Shown piece after piece: positions 1 through 17,000 of a stretch of 64,000 bases of DNA. Positions within the stretch are counted from its first letter, which is position 1; each line of letters starts with the position of its first letter. The translations under genes were made by a program, and so were the position numbers. The stretch comes from Sanderia malayensis (Eukaryota; Cnidaria; Scyphozoa; Semaeostomeae; Pelagiidae): contig RQOL01000906.1 of the NCBI GenBank assembly GCA_013076295.1, forward strand, positions 806,001 through 870,000. The letters run 5' to 3'. The notes beneath the pieces are model-generated. The model was not told the origin of the DNA. It ran no database searches and was given only the letters and a program-made list of their open reading frames with translations.

Positions 1-573
1 GGCATCAATCTTACAGATAACGGATTCGAGCATCTAGGTAAGTGAACACAAGTCAAATCAACAGAAATCAACCATGCATAAATGCTTTATCTCGATGTGT
101 TACCGGTGTTTCTATCTTTGATTACATGTACAGTTGGCTTGAAATATCTAAAACATTTGGACATGAACAGTTGTTGTTACATCACTGATTTGACATGTTT
201 GAAAGAAGTTGCAGAGTCATTGCAGTACCTTGATATTGGTAACTGTGAAAGTATTGCTGATATATCTCCAATAGAAAAACTAAGGTTAGCTATAAATCTT
301 CTTTGAACCCATCTCAAATCCACATAGCTCCTATTCCAGCCTCCACTAAGCATATAGCCCCCTCTTACCCCAAAACACCCCTATCCTACATAGCTTAACA
401 GTTAGTAAAGCCCCCAAGGTATGTTGCAATATCCCTTAAAGGTGTTTATTTTTCTGTTATTTTTCTACAGGGAGCTTAGGACTCTGGTCCTGACTAATAC
501 TCTTGGTAAAAATAGATACAAAGCAATAGATGCAATGAAAATCAAGTTGCCAGGCTGTGAAATCATACCTTAG
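1..573 (+). CDS. DMAC2: DMAC2 (ATP5SL)-like, 3' end only
   Basis: This is the C-terminal part of a leucine-rich-repeat-like protein of the DMAC2/ATP5SL and DMAC2L/ATP5S family; the 5' part lies outside the window. Exons read as 1-37, 134-284 and 471-573 (stop TAG 571-573), each with GT/AG borders and matching phases (1, then 2). The visible protein carries LRR-like turns such as LKYLKHLDMNSC and SLQYLDIGNCESI, and ends in LPGCEIIP. The VAESLQYLDI segment resembles DMAC2 more than DMAC2L, but the two are close and the choice rests on memory of the family. DMAC2 is a mitochondrial factor for assembly of the complex I distal membrane arm. The gene runs towards ALKBH6, with only 186 bp between the two stop codons, so the 3' UTRs probably overlap. 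Confidence 0.8.
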
Positions 574-759
574 GCGTGTGAAGAAATTACTGAGATGTTC
601 GTTAAAAGAAAATTGACCAAAGTCCAAATCCCGGAGAGAGATTTGGAAATTTTGCAAAGAAACCTCTTCAAGCATAAAAGCCCTCTCTATAATAAGCTTC
701 AAGAAGCCTTTTGAAATACCAACCTGTATAGCTATAATATATTTAAATGTGAAATTATT

Positions 760-4725
<3,966 letters not shown>

Positions 4726-5907
4726 TTCTATGTTATGTAGTATTCCATGAAGTAGTCCGAAAAAGAAAATAATACCAACTGCTTTTTCAAATTTTATTCA
4801 AAGCCACTTGCATCTTCATTCAAAACGAATCTCAGAAGGTAATTCCTCCCACCTCTAACAAAGTTAACAGGGGCGGGGCAGGGCCAAAGTGCCCATGCAC
4901 CGAAATTTGCGAAAAGGTTTTCAGCCATCATTCTGAAAAATTTGTGTGCCATCTATTTTATAGTTGGAGACACAATTTGATTTCAAATATGGATGCCTCC
5001 GCAACTTCCTTAGATAGATAAGCTCCAAAATCACAACTTTTCTAACATTTGCATTGTTGTTTTTTGACGACAGTAACTGGTAGATGGAGATGGACAGAGA
5101 ATGTATCATAACATTCTAGCAAATTGGGTAACGGAAAATCTGAAGGTAGTTTTTGCAAAAAACTGATGTAGTAAAAACTTTTTGCGTTCGGATAATCGAG
5201 GTTCGGATAATCAAGAAATCAAGGTTTGGATAATCGAGGATGTACGCTTCCATCCGCCATTTTGAATTTTTTGACACTTTTGAAATGGCTATATCTCTCG
5301 AAAGATAAGTCAGATGATATTAGTATTTTATAATTATTTATTCGCTTTCGGATACTCTCTCCAATGACGTGATCAGCGGTCGAATATTCGAAGATCGGAT
5401 TTCTTGTGACCGTTGTCACATGACGTCATCGATTACGTCACAATGGCAAATTTGCAAGAATGTTCCCAAGGTTTAAAATGACGACCTACCCTCACAGATG
5501 CCAAAACTGCCTTCAGATCGTCCGTTACCCAATTTGCTAGCATGTTATGATAAATTCCCTGTCGGATTTCCAAGACCACAAAAGTGGGAAACAAAATCTG
5601 ACCAGAAAACCTGATAGCATTCATGCAAGTGTAGTGTAGTGCAATGAGGTAGAGGTATATAGAAATTCTCGATACAATATCCTTACGCCAAATTTCAGTG
5701 ATCTGACTGAAGAAATTTCGTTACAAGTGGAAGCACTCCTTTCTTCCACAGCTTGAGACACAAACCCTTTCCCGTCGTGAAAGTTGCAGAGCGGAAGTGA
5801 GGAAAACCGTTGCTGCTTTGCTTTTTACCTTTTTACCCTCTTCGAGATCATGCGTGACAGCAGAAAGTGAAGTGAAATATACGTCGCTCACTGCCTGGAC
5901 CGGAATA
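4726..5907. other. ALKBH6-SLC6 intergenic region
   Basis: This is the head-to-head gap between the ALKBH6 start (4725, minus) and the SLC6 transporter start (5908, plus). Apart from the inverted-repeat element at 5107-5549, I see no coding sequence here. A second in-frame ATG for the transporter lies at 5797, inside this gap. The two promoters must lie in the outer parts. Confidence 0.5.
5107..5549. mobile_element. Terminal-inverted-repeat element, about 443 bp
   Basis: The left arm, about 5107-5155, begins ATAACATTCTAGCAAATTGG. The right arm, about 5500-5549, ends CCAATTTGCTAGCATGTTAT. The arms pair over roughly 45 bp, including GGGTAACGG/CCGTTACCC and CTGAAGG/CCTTCAG, with a few mismatches. 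The interior has no long ORF. This looks like a non-autonomous DNA transposon between ALKBH6 and the SLC6 gene. Confidence 0.65.
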
Positions 5908-8900
5908 ATGAACAAGCTTGACAATGCAGCATTTGTAACCGAAGAAGACCATGAAGAGGCACCACGAGAGAAATGGGGTCGCAAAATCGAGTTCGTCTTT
6001 TCCTGTGTTGGTTTTGCTGTTGGCTACGGGAATTTCTGGAGATTTCCTTTCAAGTGTTTCAAGAACGGAGGAGGTATGCAAATACACCATTTTTCGATAT
6101 ATATCGGACTGCTTTTACTCTGTTGTTGTATTGCTCCAAATGCACATGCAATTTATAAATAAATGAATGTTATCTCAAAAAATTGGGCGGTTGGTTAGCC
6201 TACCGGCCCGGATTACTTGAGAGCAAAACACATTTTACTGTAGGTGACGGTGATCCCGATTTTCCGCGCGAATTTCGGCCGGCACACCAGGCAGTACAGT
6301 ACCTGTACTCAACTTCGCAGATTTAGTTTTTGTTATCATACCATAATAACTTTCGTATCCATTGAAGAATGAAAACAATCTTACTGCATGACACCAAGAT
6401 AAGATGCAGTGTCTTGATGCCATATTTACAGATTTCACGGCTGGATACCATACAAACATTCAGTTATTACTAAAAGCAGGAACGGGGAACGAGGAGGGAG
6501 TAAGTAACCTGGGAACGACCGGGAACGATTATGTATCTCTGAAACGGTTTGAACTATCCCAATTAAAAAACTTGGAGTACACAGAGAAAGATGCAGAATT
6601 TTTACTGCATAGTTTTCCCGAACAATGACTTGGGTGTATTCTCTTAATTAAAGCATCCTTTTGATTACTTTTAATGCAATGCATGTATTATATTTTTGTC
6701 CACTGCGAGCTGTAACACCACCAACATTTTGTTGTCAGGGGGTAGACTTTAAGTCGAAATTCATTTCTCGGATGACGTATCATATAATAATAAAACAATT
6801 CCCCGTCAATAACACTTGAAGAATAAAACAACAAAAACAAAGAAACATCGAAGGTTGTTGGAATTATTTCAAAAGAAAATGTCAACATAATAGAAGAGTA
6901 GAACAAACAATCGAAACACGAGTTCATGTTTAGCTTTCAAACTGATCAAGATCTGGAGATTGCGAGGAGGTCGCTGTTTCAGAGAAGAACGGGCGATTTC
7001 TCGTCGCTGCGGGTATTGGGTGGGTAAATTTAGCGGGAGTGACGCGCGATGCTGGTGAAGATTGAAGAAGGCTTATCTGATATGCAATCATGAAGCAGTT
7101 ATATAACCACGCAGGTAACCTCTGGGGCCTAGGGCTATTGGGTTGGAAGTCCACAGAGGAGTTAGAACGGTTAGAATACCTTCATACGAGCCCAAAAGCT
7201 TTCCAATGTGAAAGCAATTCAATGTGTTCCACTTCGAAAGCGGATTTGACTTCACTCCAGACAGGCGTATTGGATAGCAATATAGCATCGTTGTGAACAA
7301 AAGGACAATTCAATCCGATACGTATGCTATCCGGCATTTTAGGAAATGAGCCATGTCTCTGACGTGCCGTCGTCATTCGGTCTTACAATGACTGTTCATA
7401 TTTTTCTTTCTCTTTCTTTTCGCAGGTGCTTTTTTGATACCATTCGTGATTTGCCTTCTTCTTGCCGGAATACCATTGTTTTTCCTCGAGTTGAGCGTTG
7501 GCCAGTTCACTCAGGGTGGAGCAGTGACAGCCTGGGAAAAACTGTGTCCCTTGCTAACTGGTAGGTGTCTCTCGATCATCAACTTTAGTATAAATGCAGA
7601 GCAGCGGTTTATTATAAGGTTTATTACGCTTATTATTATTTGAATAATAAGCGTAATAAACCTTTTACTTATTTATTACGGTATTTACTTGAATAAGCGT
7701 AATAAACCTCATTTTTTATAAGGTTTACTACGCTTTTTCAAATAATAAACCTAGCCGCTTCGAACTGGAGCCCGCAAATTTCCCGCCAATTTTAAAACCA
7801 GAAATTCGAGTATCGGAGATCTTAAAAATGTTTTGTCTCACCTTATTGTGACGTCATTGTGTTTTACTATCTCCCAGGTCTTGGTTACTCGATGATGTTG
7901 GTATCATTCTTCCTTTCCATCTACTATAACGTGATATTGGCCTGGAGTTGTTATTATTTCGTGTATTCTTTCTTCCCCGACATTCCATGGACTGGATGCA
8001 ATCATGAATGGAACTCGAAGGACTGTCATGATCCTTTTTCCAAGAGCACAGGGAACAATGTGAGTTTATCAAATTCAAGTCTGAATTCAAACAGCAGCAT
8101 TGGACAATCGCCAAGTAGAGAATTCTTCATGTAAGTGGCTTGAACGGAGTATCATTGCATTCAATATGCTTTTTTCATATAATATACAACCAATTAATTT
8201 GGCATGAGTAGATCACCAGCATAGCATTGTTGTGGAAATTCACTTTTTTGCAGAAATAATGTTCTCCAGTTGAGTTCTGGCATTGAAGAAGTTGGCTCTG
8301 TGAATTGGAAGCTCGCTCTTGCGTTGCTGTTTGCTTGGATAATGGTTTACTTTTGCATCTGGAAGGGAATTCGCACAACAGGGAAGGTAGTAACAGAGTA
8401 ACGAAGCTGTACTCAATTCAATGATACTTTCTATCGCCAGTTTTAACTACTAATTTTTGAGCCATCCGTCTTAGGGGACTGCTTGCTTTTGTTTCGCCCC
8501 GCTAATGTTTATCATTGCCTCGTTCACAGGTTGTCTACGTCACAGCCACTTTGCCATACGTAATGCTGTTTGTATTTTTTGTGAATGGCTTAATGCTGGA
8601 AGGATCAACAAACGGTATAATGTACTACATCTCTCCCAAATGGGAGAAACTTGCAGAACCAAGTGTAAGTCAACGTAATGTTGATTTATCCACGATATTC
8701 CGGAATTTTCACTCTCTATTTCCCAATTCAGTAAATTCCAATCTAAAGCTCATGGAATCAGACGCCTTCAGCGGCCCAATGCCCCACCTGGACTGCACTG
8801 TGATCGTTAAACTGCTGATTGCTTGCTCAAACAAACTTCATCTTTCATCCATTCCATGCACGACGATTATTAATTTCTTTCCAGGTTTGGATTGATGCTG

Positions 8901-10992
8901 CCTCTCAAGTTTTCTTCTCAATCACCATTGGTCTTGGTGTTATGCTCACGTTCGCAAGCTACAATCCCGTGCACAACAACGTATACAGGTACGCTATGCG
9001 ATCAACCTGTCGTCCTTAGATTCTACCAAAGTCAAGCACGCCAGTTTACGCCTATCATTTCAAGTGAACAGCAAATGAAAACCTGTTGGACTTTTCTGAC
9101 GAGTCTAAGTGATGTAGCAGTAGCATATCTGATATATTTGATGCACTGATCTGGTAGCTATTGGGTCGAGCTGATTCGTATATTTTTTATAGAGATGCAA
9201 TGATCATTGCTTTTTCCGATGCACTTACAAGTATATTCTCTGGCTTTGTCGTCTTCTCAATATTGGGTTACATGGCACACATACAAGGAAAGGACATCAC
9301 AGATCCAACCATTGCTACAGATGGTAACGCGTTGATTTTGTATCGCATTTTTGTTTTATACCTTCGTGTTTTGACGAGAAGTACCAGCAGATTGCTGCAA
9401 TGTGTATTTTTTTAGGTCCTGGGTTGGTCTTTATTGTCTATCCAGCGGCATTAGCAACGATGCCTCAGCCACACGTCTGGGGTGTGATATTTTTCCTGAT
9501 GCTCATTACGTTGGGATTGGACAGCCAGGTCCGTATTACGATCGAATGCAATGTAAAGTGGTCTACAATAAAAATCCCCATAATAAGAACAAATGAATTG
9601 AGAACTCGCATGGCTTCATTTCTGTTTGAAACAACAGAAGAAACAATGACCCATTGTTTTCGAACAATATGCTGGTGTAAAATTTACTGGTTCTGTGTGT
9701 GGGTTTTTACTGTATCTCCATTATGAAATTATCAGATGTTGTGTGTATTCCTGATGGTGAATTTTCCTTGCATATAGTTTGGACAGGTAGAGCTCGTCTG
9801 CGCTTGCATTATCGAAAAATACCCAAAGAAATTGGCAAAATACAAGGAGCTTGTTGTGCTGGCTGTCTGTTCCGTTATGTTTCTTTTAGGAATTACATGT
9901 GTCACAGAGGTAAGACCTTTTTCAAGAGCTCAATATGAAGTTCAGGCCTATATAGTGTTTGTGTGATCTGCATACCTTGTGGCATACACACTCAGCTTTA
10001 AGTCACCGGTTCTTTAAGTAAATCTCCAAAATATAACTACTGGGGCGATTTAATGCAACTTTAAAGCTTGATCTGTTTCGTTGTCATCTCAGGGTGGAAT
10101 GTACGTGTTTCATCTTCTGGATTCATACACTGCTGGTCTGTCAGTTTTGTTTGTTGGAATTGTCGAAGTTTTCGTCGTTGGCTGGATTTACGGTAATGTG
10201 GAATTGCGGAATAGACCAATATTGCATTCCAGCATTTCTTGCTCCGTGTTTCACACATCTACAATGCATTGCAGAGAGTTGTTGTACTCTGCTGCATGGA
10301 TTCTTCCTCTTTTGCGTTGGTTTTTTGTTGAATCAATCGAATTGTTTTTGATCTCATTTCAGGAGCTGGAAGACTGAAAAGCAACATTGAATTTATGGTT
10401 GATGGTAGTATCAGTCACATTTGGGTGATACTGTGGAAGTTCATCACGCCATTCCTTTGCATTGTTAGTAGGGTTTTTCCACGATTGATTAGCTCTGCCT
10501 TGCGAATGTATGTTTCTCTTCAAATGGTGTTCCATTATTAATTCTGCAGTTCCAAAAGCTCTTTCGATTCTCCAGCCTTTCCGGGTCCGAAGGTAATGTT
10601 TTCCCATGCATATAACTGGCTGTTCATTGCTTTTCCTAGGCCATATTTATCTTCAGCTTGGTGCAGTACAAGCCGTTGACCTACGAGAAGACTTACGTTT
10701 ATCCTGTCTGGGCTGATGCTTTAGGCTGGCTTATGGTGTTTGGCATTATCCTATGCGCTCCTGTGGTTGCTGCCAAAAGACTTTACAATGCTAATGGAGG
10801 ATTCACAGATGTATGTGCAAAATCTGTCTTTCGTCGATTCTGTTGTTGTTATCCATTTAAGATGATCACTTCTTCTGATCGTGTTTTTCGGTTTTTCTTC
10901 AGCGATTTAAAGAAACAACAACTTCGTCTTTGGAAAAAAAGGGTTTTAATCCAACTGAGGTGGAAATGCCAGAACTGCAAACGCTTGCTTAA
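5908..10992 (+). CDS. SLC6-family Na+/Cl- dependent transporter, GABA/taurine-like
   Basis: Thirteen exons: 5908-6073, 7426-7560, 7878-8130, 8254-8386, 8530-8664, 8885-8988, 9193-9323, 9416-9528, 9778-9909, 10093-10192, 10363-10463, 10640-10810 and 10903-10992. They encode 587 residues with every phase consistent. The N-terminus leads into [20 protein letters not shown], then FWRFPF and KNGGGAFLIPF, the TM1-TM2 signature with the unwound substrate and Na+ site. SVGQFTQGG follows. The extracellular loop has the paired cysteines [10 protein letters not shown] and several N-glycosylation sites (NNVS, NSS). Later signatures are [35 protein letters not shown] and LGLDSQFGQVE. The protein should be a 12-TM plasma-membrane symporter. 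The substrate cannot be fixed from sequence alone; loop cysteines and TM8 look closest to the GABA/taurine/betaine branch. An in-frame ATG at 5797 could give a longer N-terminus, but 5908 fits the family better. Confidence 0.95.
7608..7745. repeat. Nested perfect palindromes in SLC6 intron 2
   Basis: Starting near 7616, AAGGTTTATTACGCTTATTA is followed, after a loop of about 5 bases, by its inverse (arms about 22 bp, no mismatch seen). Partial copies of the same arm (AATAAGCGTAATAAACC and GGTTTACTACGC) continue to 7745. The cluster lies between exons 2 and 3 of the transporter and has no coding content. It looks like foldback elements inserted into one another. Confidence 0.75.
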
Positions 10993-11650
10993 CAATCAAT
11001 CACTTTTGCAGTTTCTTATTTCTATATACATATGTTTTTAAACTTTGCAGTCAAATTTTTTTAAATGTTTTGGGGGAGCAGACTAAATGGTGCTTTATTG
11101 CTTATATATGGGAAACAGTGATTGTAGACGATGGACACTGGAGACAAATGACGGCAAGTTGCAAGCAAATAATTTTTAATAAACTGATGCATTATAGCTA
11201 ATTCATACCAGATGAAAGTTAACTAAATTTAATGCAAATTAATGCAAAACAATGAAATATATACACAATGAAAGCTACGAAAATTAGAATCGACTTTGCC
11301 ATTTGCCCAACTAATTTATTTACAATTGAGGAAGGTTTGTGAAAACACAATCCTCGGTCATTGATGATAAAAAGAAAATTACGCAAGACACCTGCGACAA
11401 CCTGTTGGTATCGGAATCTTTTTTCAACGCAGACAACTTTAGAAATATTATTATAATTCTTGGCCAACGTTTAAGACCGTATGCCGCTACTTTTCCAGCT
11501 TAGAAATTTCACGGAAATTTAGAGCAAAGCTCTTTAACACCAACACTAAACAAAACATCAAGAAATTTGCAATTTTTACATTAATTTTATTGATATCAAG
11601 TTTGTTGTGTTCTTGAAGAGGCTTTGAGTAATACCAATAATACCACCGCA
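10993..11650. other. SLC6 3' flank, no gene seen
   Basis: This stretch contains the 3' UTR of the SLC6 gene; an AATAAA-like signal (TTTAATAAACTG) lies near 11178. The rest is AT-rich, with only short chance ORFs. Confidence 0.4.
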
Positions 11651-12064
11651 TTACCTACAACTGTTTCTAAAGGCTTGTTGCCAGAGCTGTTCATGTTGGT
11701 AACTTTGTTGACTGGAAGTTGAGCTCTTTGCGGGCGTTGTCTCTCCACTTCGCGGTGTACTTCTTTGACTGTTACCCAATGAATGAGCCAGAGCAGAGCT
11801 TGGTCTTCCATGCACCCTAGCCGTCGCTGACTTGATTGCAATTGGCTGAGTTCTCGGCACCAACACCGACTGCTCGCATCTTTCCTCTTCGTTCTCTTCG
11901 CAAACAGATGACTGGCTAGGCTTCTTCCTGCGATGCGATAATGGCGTGTTAGGCTCGCTGCGACATTTCTGTTCGAAAAGACGCTTCTTGCTTGGTTTTG
12001 ATAGAAAAGACCAACCACCAAACAGAGTGAAAGCAATGAATATCGATTCCATTAGTCCTGCCAT
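11651..12064 (-). CDS. Hypothetical small protein with hydrophobic N-terminus
   Basis: A single open reading frame of 137 residues that I do not recognise. The first 20 or so residues are hydrophobic (ESIFIAFTLFGGWSFL) and could be a signal anchor. The rest is basic and rich in Ser, Thr, Gln and Arg (SKPSKKRLFEQK, TPLSHRRKKPS, SSTSSQQSYQHEQ), with no repeats or motifs and probably disordered. It is more GC-rich than the flanks, which favours real coding. A second frame is open on the same strand across the same bases (11596-12036), which weakens the call. It lies tail-to-tail with the SLC6 gene. It could be a lineage-specific gene or a terminal exon of an unseen gene. Confidence 0.35.
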   Translation of the reverse strand: MAGLMESIFIAFTLFGGWSFLSKPSKKRLFEQKCRSEPNTPLSHRRKKPSQSSVCEENEEERCEQSVLVPRTQPIAIKSATARVHGRPSSALAHSLGNSQRSTPRSGETTPAKSSTSSQQSYQHEQLWQQAFRNSCR

Positions 12065-14029
12065 TTGTCTAATTTACCAGTCGTGAAAATTTTTATGTTT
12101 CTTGTAGGCCGAAAAGAACCATGAAAGTATTTAATACACCTGCGATTACGCGATGTTTTGAATTCACTGGGATTTTACTATGCGTTTATTCACGTGACAT
12201 CTCATTGACCATTCTAAGAATGAGATTTTCTTTTCTCATGATGAAATATTAATGAGCCGCCCACCAATCAAACAATACCCAGCCCACCTCGTGACAATGG
12301 AATTTCATTCCTCTTTGCAGCTGAATTTTGATGATTATTCATAAATTTTGAATTAGTCTTGCGGGTTCTCTCAATGAATCGCAAAACCGACAGATAAAAA
12401 TAGCGTCCGAAAAATTGTCCCTGAAATCCCCGGCCTCGTATTGGTGAGAGGAAAACAGCCTCTCTTTCTTGGTTATCCCCGTTGTCATGATATGAATAAG
12501 TGTGCTCCTGTGCAGTGTCGCTATCATTTTGCAACGCAGTTGTTTGACCGCATTCAACTGAGCGTAACAAAGAAATGCAGCACAGAAATGGTCCACAATA
12601 AATATGGCGACAATTTTACTCAATGTATTATTTTCTTCATATATTTAATTTTAAACCAACTTTCTCGTGCATTAGTTTTGTGATTTAGATTTTAGCTTGC
12701 ACAGTGCACATAGTGTAAAATTTACAAAAATTTATGCCTACAACTAAGTAAAACGAGAAAGAATAAAATAAAATATGAACAAACTCACATTTAGAGCATT
12801 GTCACAGTTTGAAAACCATAGCTGCAGCAAATTCTTCTTTCAAATGCAAAATTTGGGGGTTCAGAAACCAAAGTCAATACAATATAAAAAGTTGGCCATT
12901 GAAATTCCATTTATTTGAAGCAAAGCAAATAAGTAAATAACAACAAATGAATATCACTTCCAATTCGCAAAACTTGTCACCGAAGTTTGAAGACACTTGA
13001 AAGCCCGAACTGAACTTCGAAATTACTTGTGAAGCATCGGCGACCAATCAAAAAGTTTTCTTTTATAAGCAATGCACGTGGAAAGTCGACGTTTACCAAT
13101 CAGATAATCATACGTACATTGCTAAAACTGCTTCATATAATAGGTGAATATTTCAAGTAAATCCCAAAGCATGCTTTCCCAAGTTCAACGACGGTGATAA
13201 GAAAAACAGCCGTGCAAACAAAAAATTGATCGCTTGCCATTATATAAACAATCAAATTAAAATTCCCAGAGCAGAAATAAAACTTTTCTTTTCGCTGCTA
13301 TAAAATCAAAGAATACCTCAAAAATGGTGAAAAAATGATGAATTCTGGAGCAATTATTGATTCTGTTTCTGAGGAGGGTGGCAAGTTTTCTATCACCATG
13401 CTTCCATGTTGATAAATTTGGGCATAAGAAGGTTTCAGGATTCATTGAAATCATTGTAAATTTCGATGAAAAATAAAAGAATTAATGAATCACAGATTTA
13501 ATCAAATTTAATAAAAACACCCGTGCCATTCATTATTTTGGTCTGCCTTTAAATTGTATATTCATCGTCATGGTATACTGCTGATTTAAATGGCTCAAGA
13601 TTGGCATATATTAAAGATTAACTTCATCCATCTTTGAAATTAAACAGCCTTAACTCTGATTTCATAAACTTAGAATTAACGTACAAAAACATATATTTAA
13701 TCTGTTATAAACAGATTTAAATTCCTAATTAGAATTAAAAAGCCTAATTCATATTTGTGCGTATAAGTCTAATTGATATAAAAAATGTTCCCTCTAGTGG
13801 CCATGTTATAATCATTGCTAGATGTATAAACACGATAACATTGGCAATGGCAATTGTAAACGGTTAAGCTGGCCTAATTACCAACTGCATTAACACCAAG
13901 TGCATTAACACCAAGTATTCACGAGTGAAATTAAATAAAAAAATTGAAATATGACAATGAAAGTGTGTCGTTTAGCTTATCCTGCTAAGGAGATACCCGG
14001 TTTTACTGGAGTCTTAAACTGGATCCAAA
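12065..14029. other. AT-rich intergenic stretch
   Basis: No supported gene. The sequence is strongly AT-rich, with only short frames on both strands. It separates the small minus-strand ORF at 11651-12064 from the last exon of the S28 peptidase. Confidence 0.5.
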
Positions 14030-17000
14030 TTACTGCAGCCATTGTCCAACAAGCATATCAACTTCCTAGAAAATTAATAAACAAAACTAACTGACGAAAA
14101 ATTCAGATATTTCGGCATATTTTATGTTTAGATATATTAAATAGATTGACAATTGACAAAGCTCGCTAAGCACCAGGGTTTAGATTTCGGCAAATTTCTT
14201 TCATCGAAAAAAGGTATTTAAAACCCTAACCTTTAGCGAATAAAGCATTCATGAAAGGGGCGTCGGAAGCACTGCAATATTGCAGGGGGGCACATAGATA
14301 AAAGGGGTGAATTTTTGAAAAAATGATACTTTAGTTAGTTTAATGGCCCCTTGTCGCTCTCTCGGTTCCGATGTTGCTGATTTGATTCAAGAATAAAGCA
14401 AAACATGGACAAACCTTCTTTCCGTCCTTCAGAGACTGTGGTGCCGTGGGCTGAGTTGGGTTCATATTGGCACAATGGGCTGTACCCTTCATGTAAACTG
14501 CAACAATACCTTGGGATGTCTGGTTTCGAAGAATGCTCAGAACGTGCCATGGATCAATGGAGCCTGGAGAAGTTCAAGTGTAAAGCTTTTAATTAAAACC
14601 AATCTCGTTGAACAATAAACTACACCAAGGGAAATAAATAGCACAAAAATGGCTCACCATTAGGAAATATAATCCTGCTAACGCCGAGGTGTTTCTCTCC
14701 ATAATAAGCGTTTGTCTTTGCTACGTTTTTGTACACTTGTGCATTGGTAATATTGTACACTTCTTCACATACATTCAGCATTGATTGCATTGTGATTCTG
14801 GTTGAAAAAACGCATCCTGTACCTGGCTCACAACTTTGATCTGTGAATAATACATGCATACCTATTCATTTGACATATTCTGGCATATTAACCTCTATAC
14901 CTATAGCCAATAACAAGAACAGCAAACCTTGATGCATAAAAATCAATAGATACAATGACTGTTGGATGACACTTACAATAGCCAAATTCATTGCAGGTCT
15001 GATAATACCATTGCCTGGCATTGGCATATCCAGAAGGATCTACTACGTCGTATTTAAGACTGGCAATGTACTCCTTGTACGAATTACCAATGCATTGCAT
15101 TTGCACCTCAGCTAAATAGGCCTGTGAAATAATAGTACTATAAATCATTAACATCAACTCTTGGTGTGCGCAGTTACTTTATGGTATACAATAGAACTTC
15201 TTTGCATTGTTGGGCATTAATGGGATCTGCCCTCTTATCTATGCATAAATATCAAGGCAGATGGCAGTATTCATTGCATAGAAATCGATAAAGATGCCTC
15301 TGGCCATTGAAAACCCTGTGTTGTGACGTCAGTAAACGGAGATTGCAGTGTATGCAAGTTACCTTTGCAAGGTAAGATTTTAAAAATCGTAAACATGTTC
15401 GTGTTTGTCTGTGGACTCACTACATTGCGTCCCTGTGCCTCGCTCGTAACTCACTTACAACAACCGAGCAAGCAGAAACGAGTGAGGCACAGGGACGCAA
15501 TGTAGTGAGTCTAGTTTGTCTGCTCAGTGATTGTAATACGATGAGAAATACTTTCAAAATGCCGCACTCATAAACACTCTTATTCGTGACATGATAAACT
15601 TGTATTCTTGTTGAGACTTGTATTATTAGTATTTAGTGTATACTTACCTTGTTAACGTCAATAAGACGATCATATGCTGTTTTGTACGTGTTTGTCATGT
15701 AGCCGCAAACTTTTCTGACGTCCATCCACGATGTCTCGTCATTGTACTGCACAACGTTCGTGAATATGTTGGCAATGTTCTCAACAAATTGGGTCGTATC
15801 ATTAGGACTCGATATGTCTCCACAAGAGGAGAAGTCTTGTTGAAGCTTGGTAAACTGTCGACTCGTAATCATCGTCTCGATGGTTTCAAATGCTTGTTGG
15901 ACTGATGAAGAACACTAAAGGAAAGTCAAAGTTATTATATGCTTTTATAAGTTCTTATTAGTTTGCTATAAAGACAATGAAGGTTACACACTTGTTTATA
16001 AGAGTAATACGCATATCTGTTTTCCATAAAGGAGTTTGAACAGTTATACAGTCAACACCCTGGGGAAACGTGAAGTTGTTCGAATTAGAAAAGTTCGAAT
16101 TACAGAGGTTTGTTTTGTAAGAATTGGCTCATTAATGATCCTTGAAGGGACAGAGAAGTTCGTTCGAATCAGATAGATTTCGAATTACACGAGTTCGAAC
16201 TATGCAGATTTGACTGTACAACTATTGCGCAGGTATAATTTCATGAAATTAAAGTTCTTGAAATAAATTTGATCATACTTCATTTGATCACATATTAAAA
16301 AATAAAGACTACATTATAACCTGAGACCATTTCCAGCCGGATAGCTTAGATATTTGGAATAAAAAGTAAAAGTTTAATTAATAAATACCAGGGTTGATCC
16401 GCCAACTTCTGGTGCTGATAAACTAGCAGCAACAACCTGCATGAAATAACGGCATGATTAAAGCTCGTCGTTTGTACGTGTGAAGTGAGTCTATTTTACA
16501 CCACGAATCTCTACATTGAATACACCTTAAGCAAGAAGGTATGTTTAAAGAAGGCGAAAAGGCAAAAGAGTTTAGAAGCATAGTAAACGCACCGTCATAT
16601 ATCCTGGGAAATCGACTTCTGCAACCACAGGAGCCGAAGTTGCAATGGAACCAAAGAAGAGATTGGGAAACTACGAAAAAATGAACAACCATCCTTAAAT
16701 GATACTGTTGTCTTCCAATATAAAAAAGTAGATTGGAACTGCCGTGTCTCCACCAATCTACACCAGGATTGGCATCTTTTACTGCGGGGAGTTACCTGTA
16801 TCCAGAAGCCTCTAAAATTGTCATCAAGCAGACACTGTCCACGTATGTTCAGTGACTTCAAACTGTACCGTAAATCCTCGAATAAGCCCCCACCTTCGAA
16901 TAAGCCCTCCCCTCGAATAAGCCCCCATCCTGATAATCATTTGCATGGATATTGAGCCCGGGTATCAAGACATTGAAGTTGTTTAGTGAATGTATTGCAA

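Noticed and set aside
5951..6166. Overlapping plus-strand frames at the first SLC6 exon
   Set aside because: Other-frame shadows of the TM1 exon, with no family sense.
12268..12683. Frames on both strands of 80-100 codons
   Set aside because: Mutually overlapping, with no domain and no splice context.
14229..14310. GC-rich patch GGGGCGTCGGAAGCACTGCA with a small palindrome
   Set aside because: It resembles half of a MITE but I could find no matching end, so it is not listed as an element.
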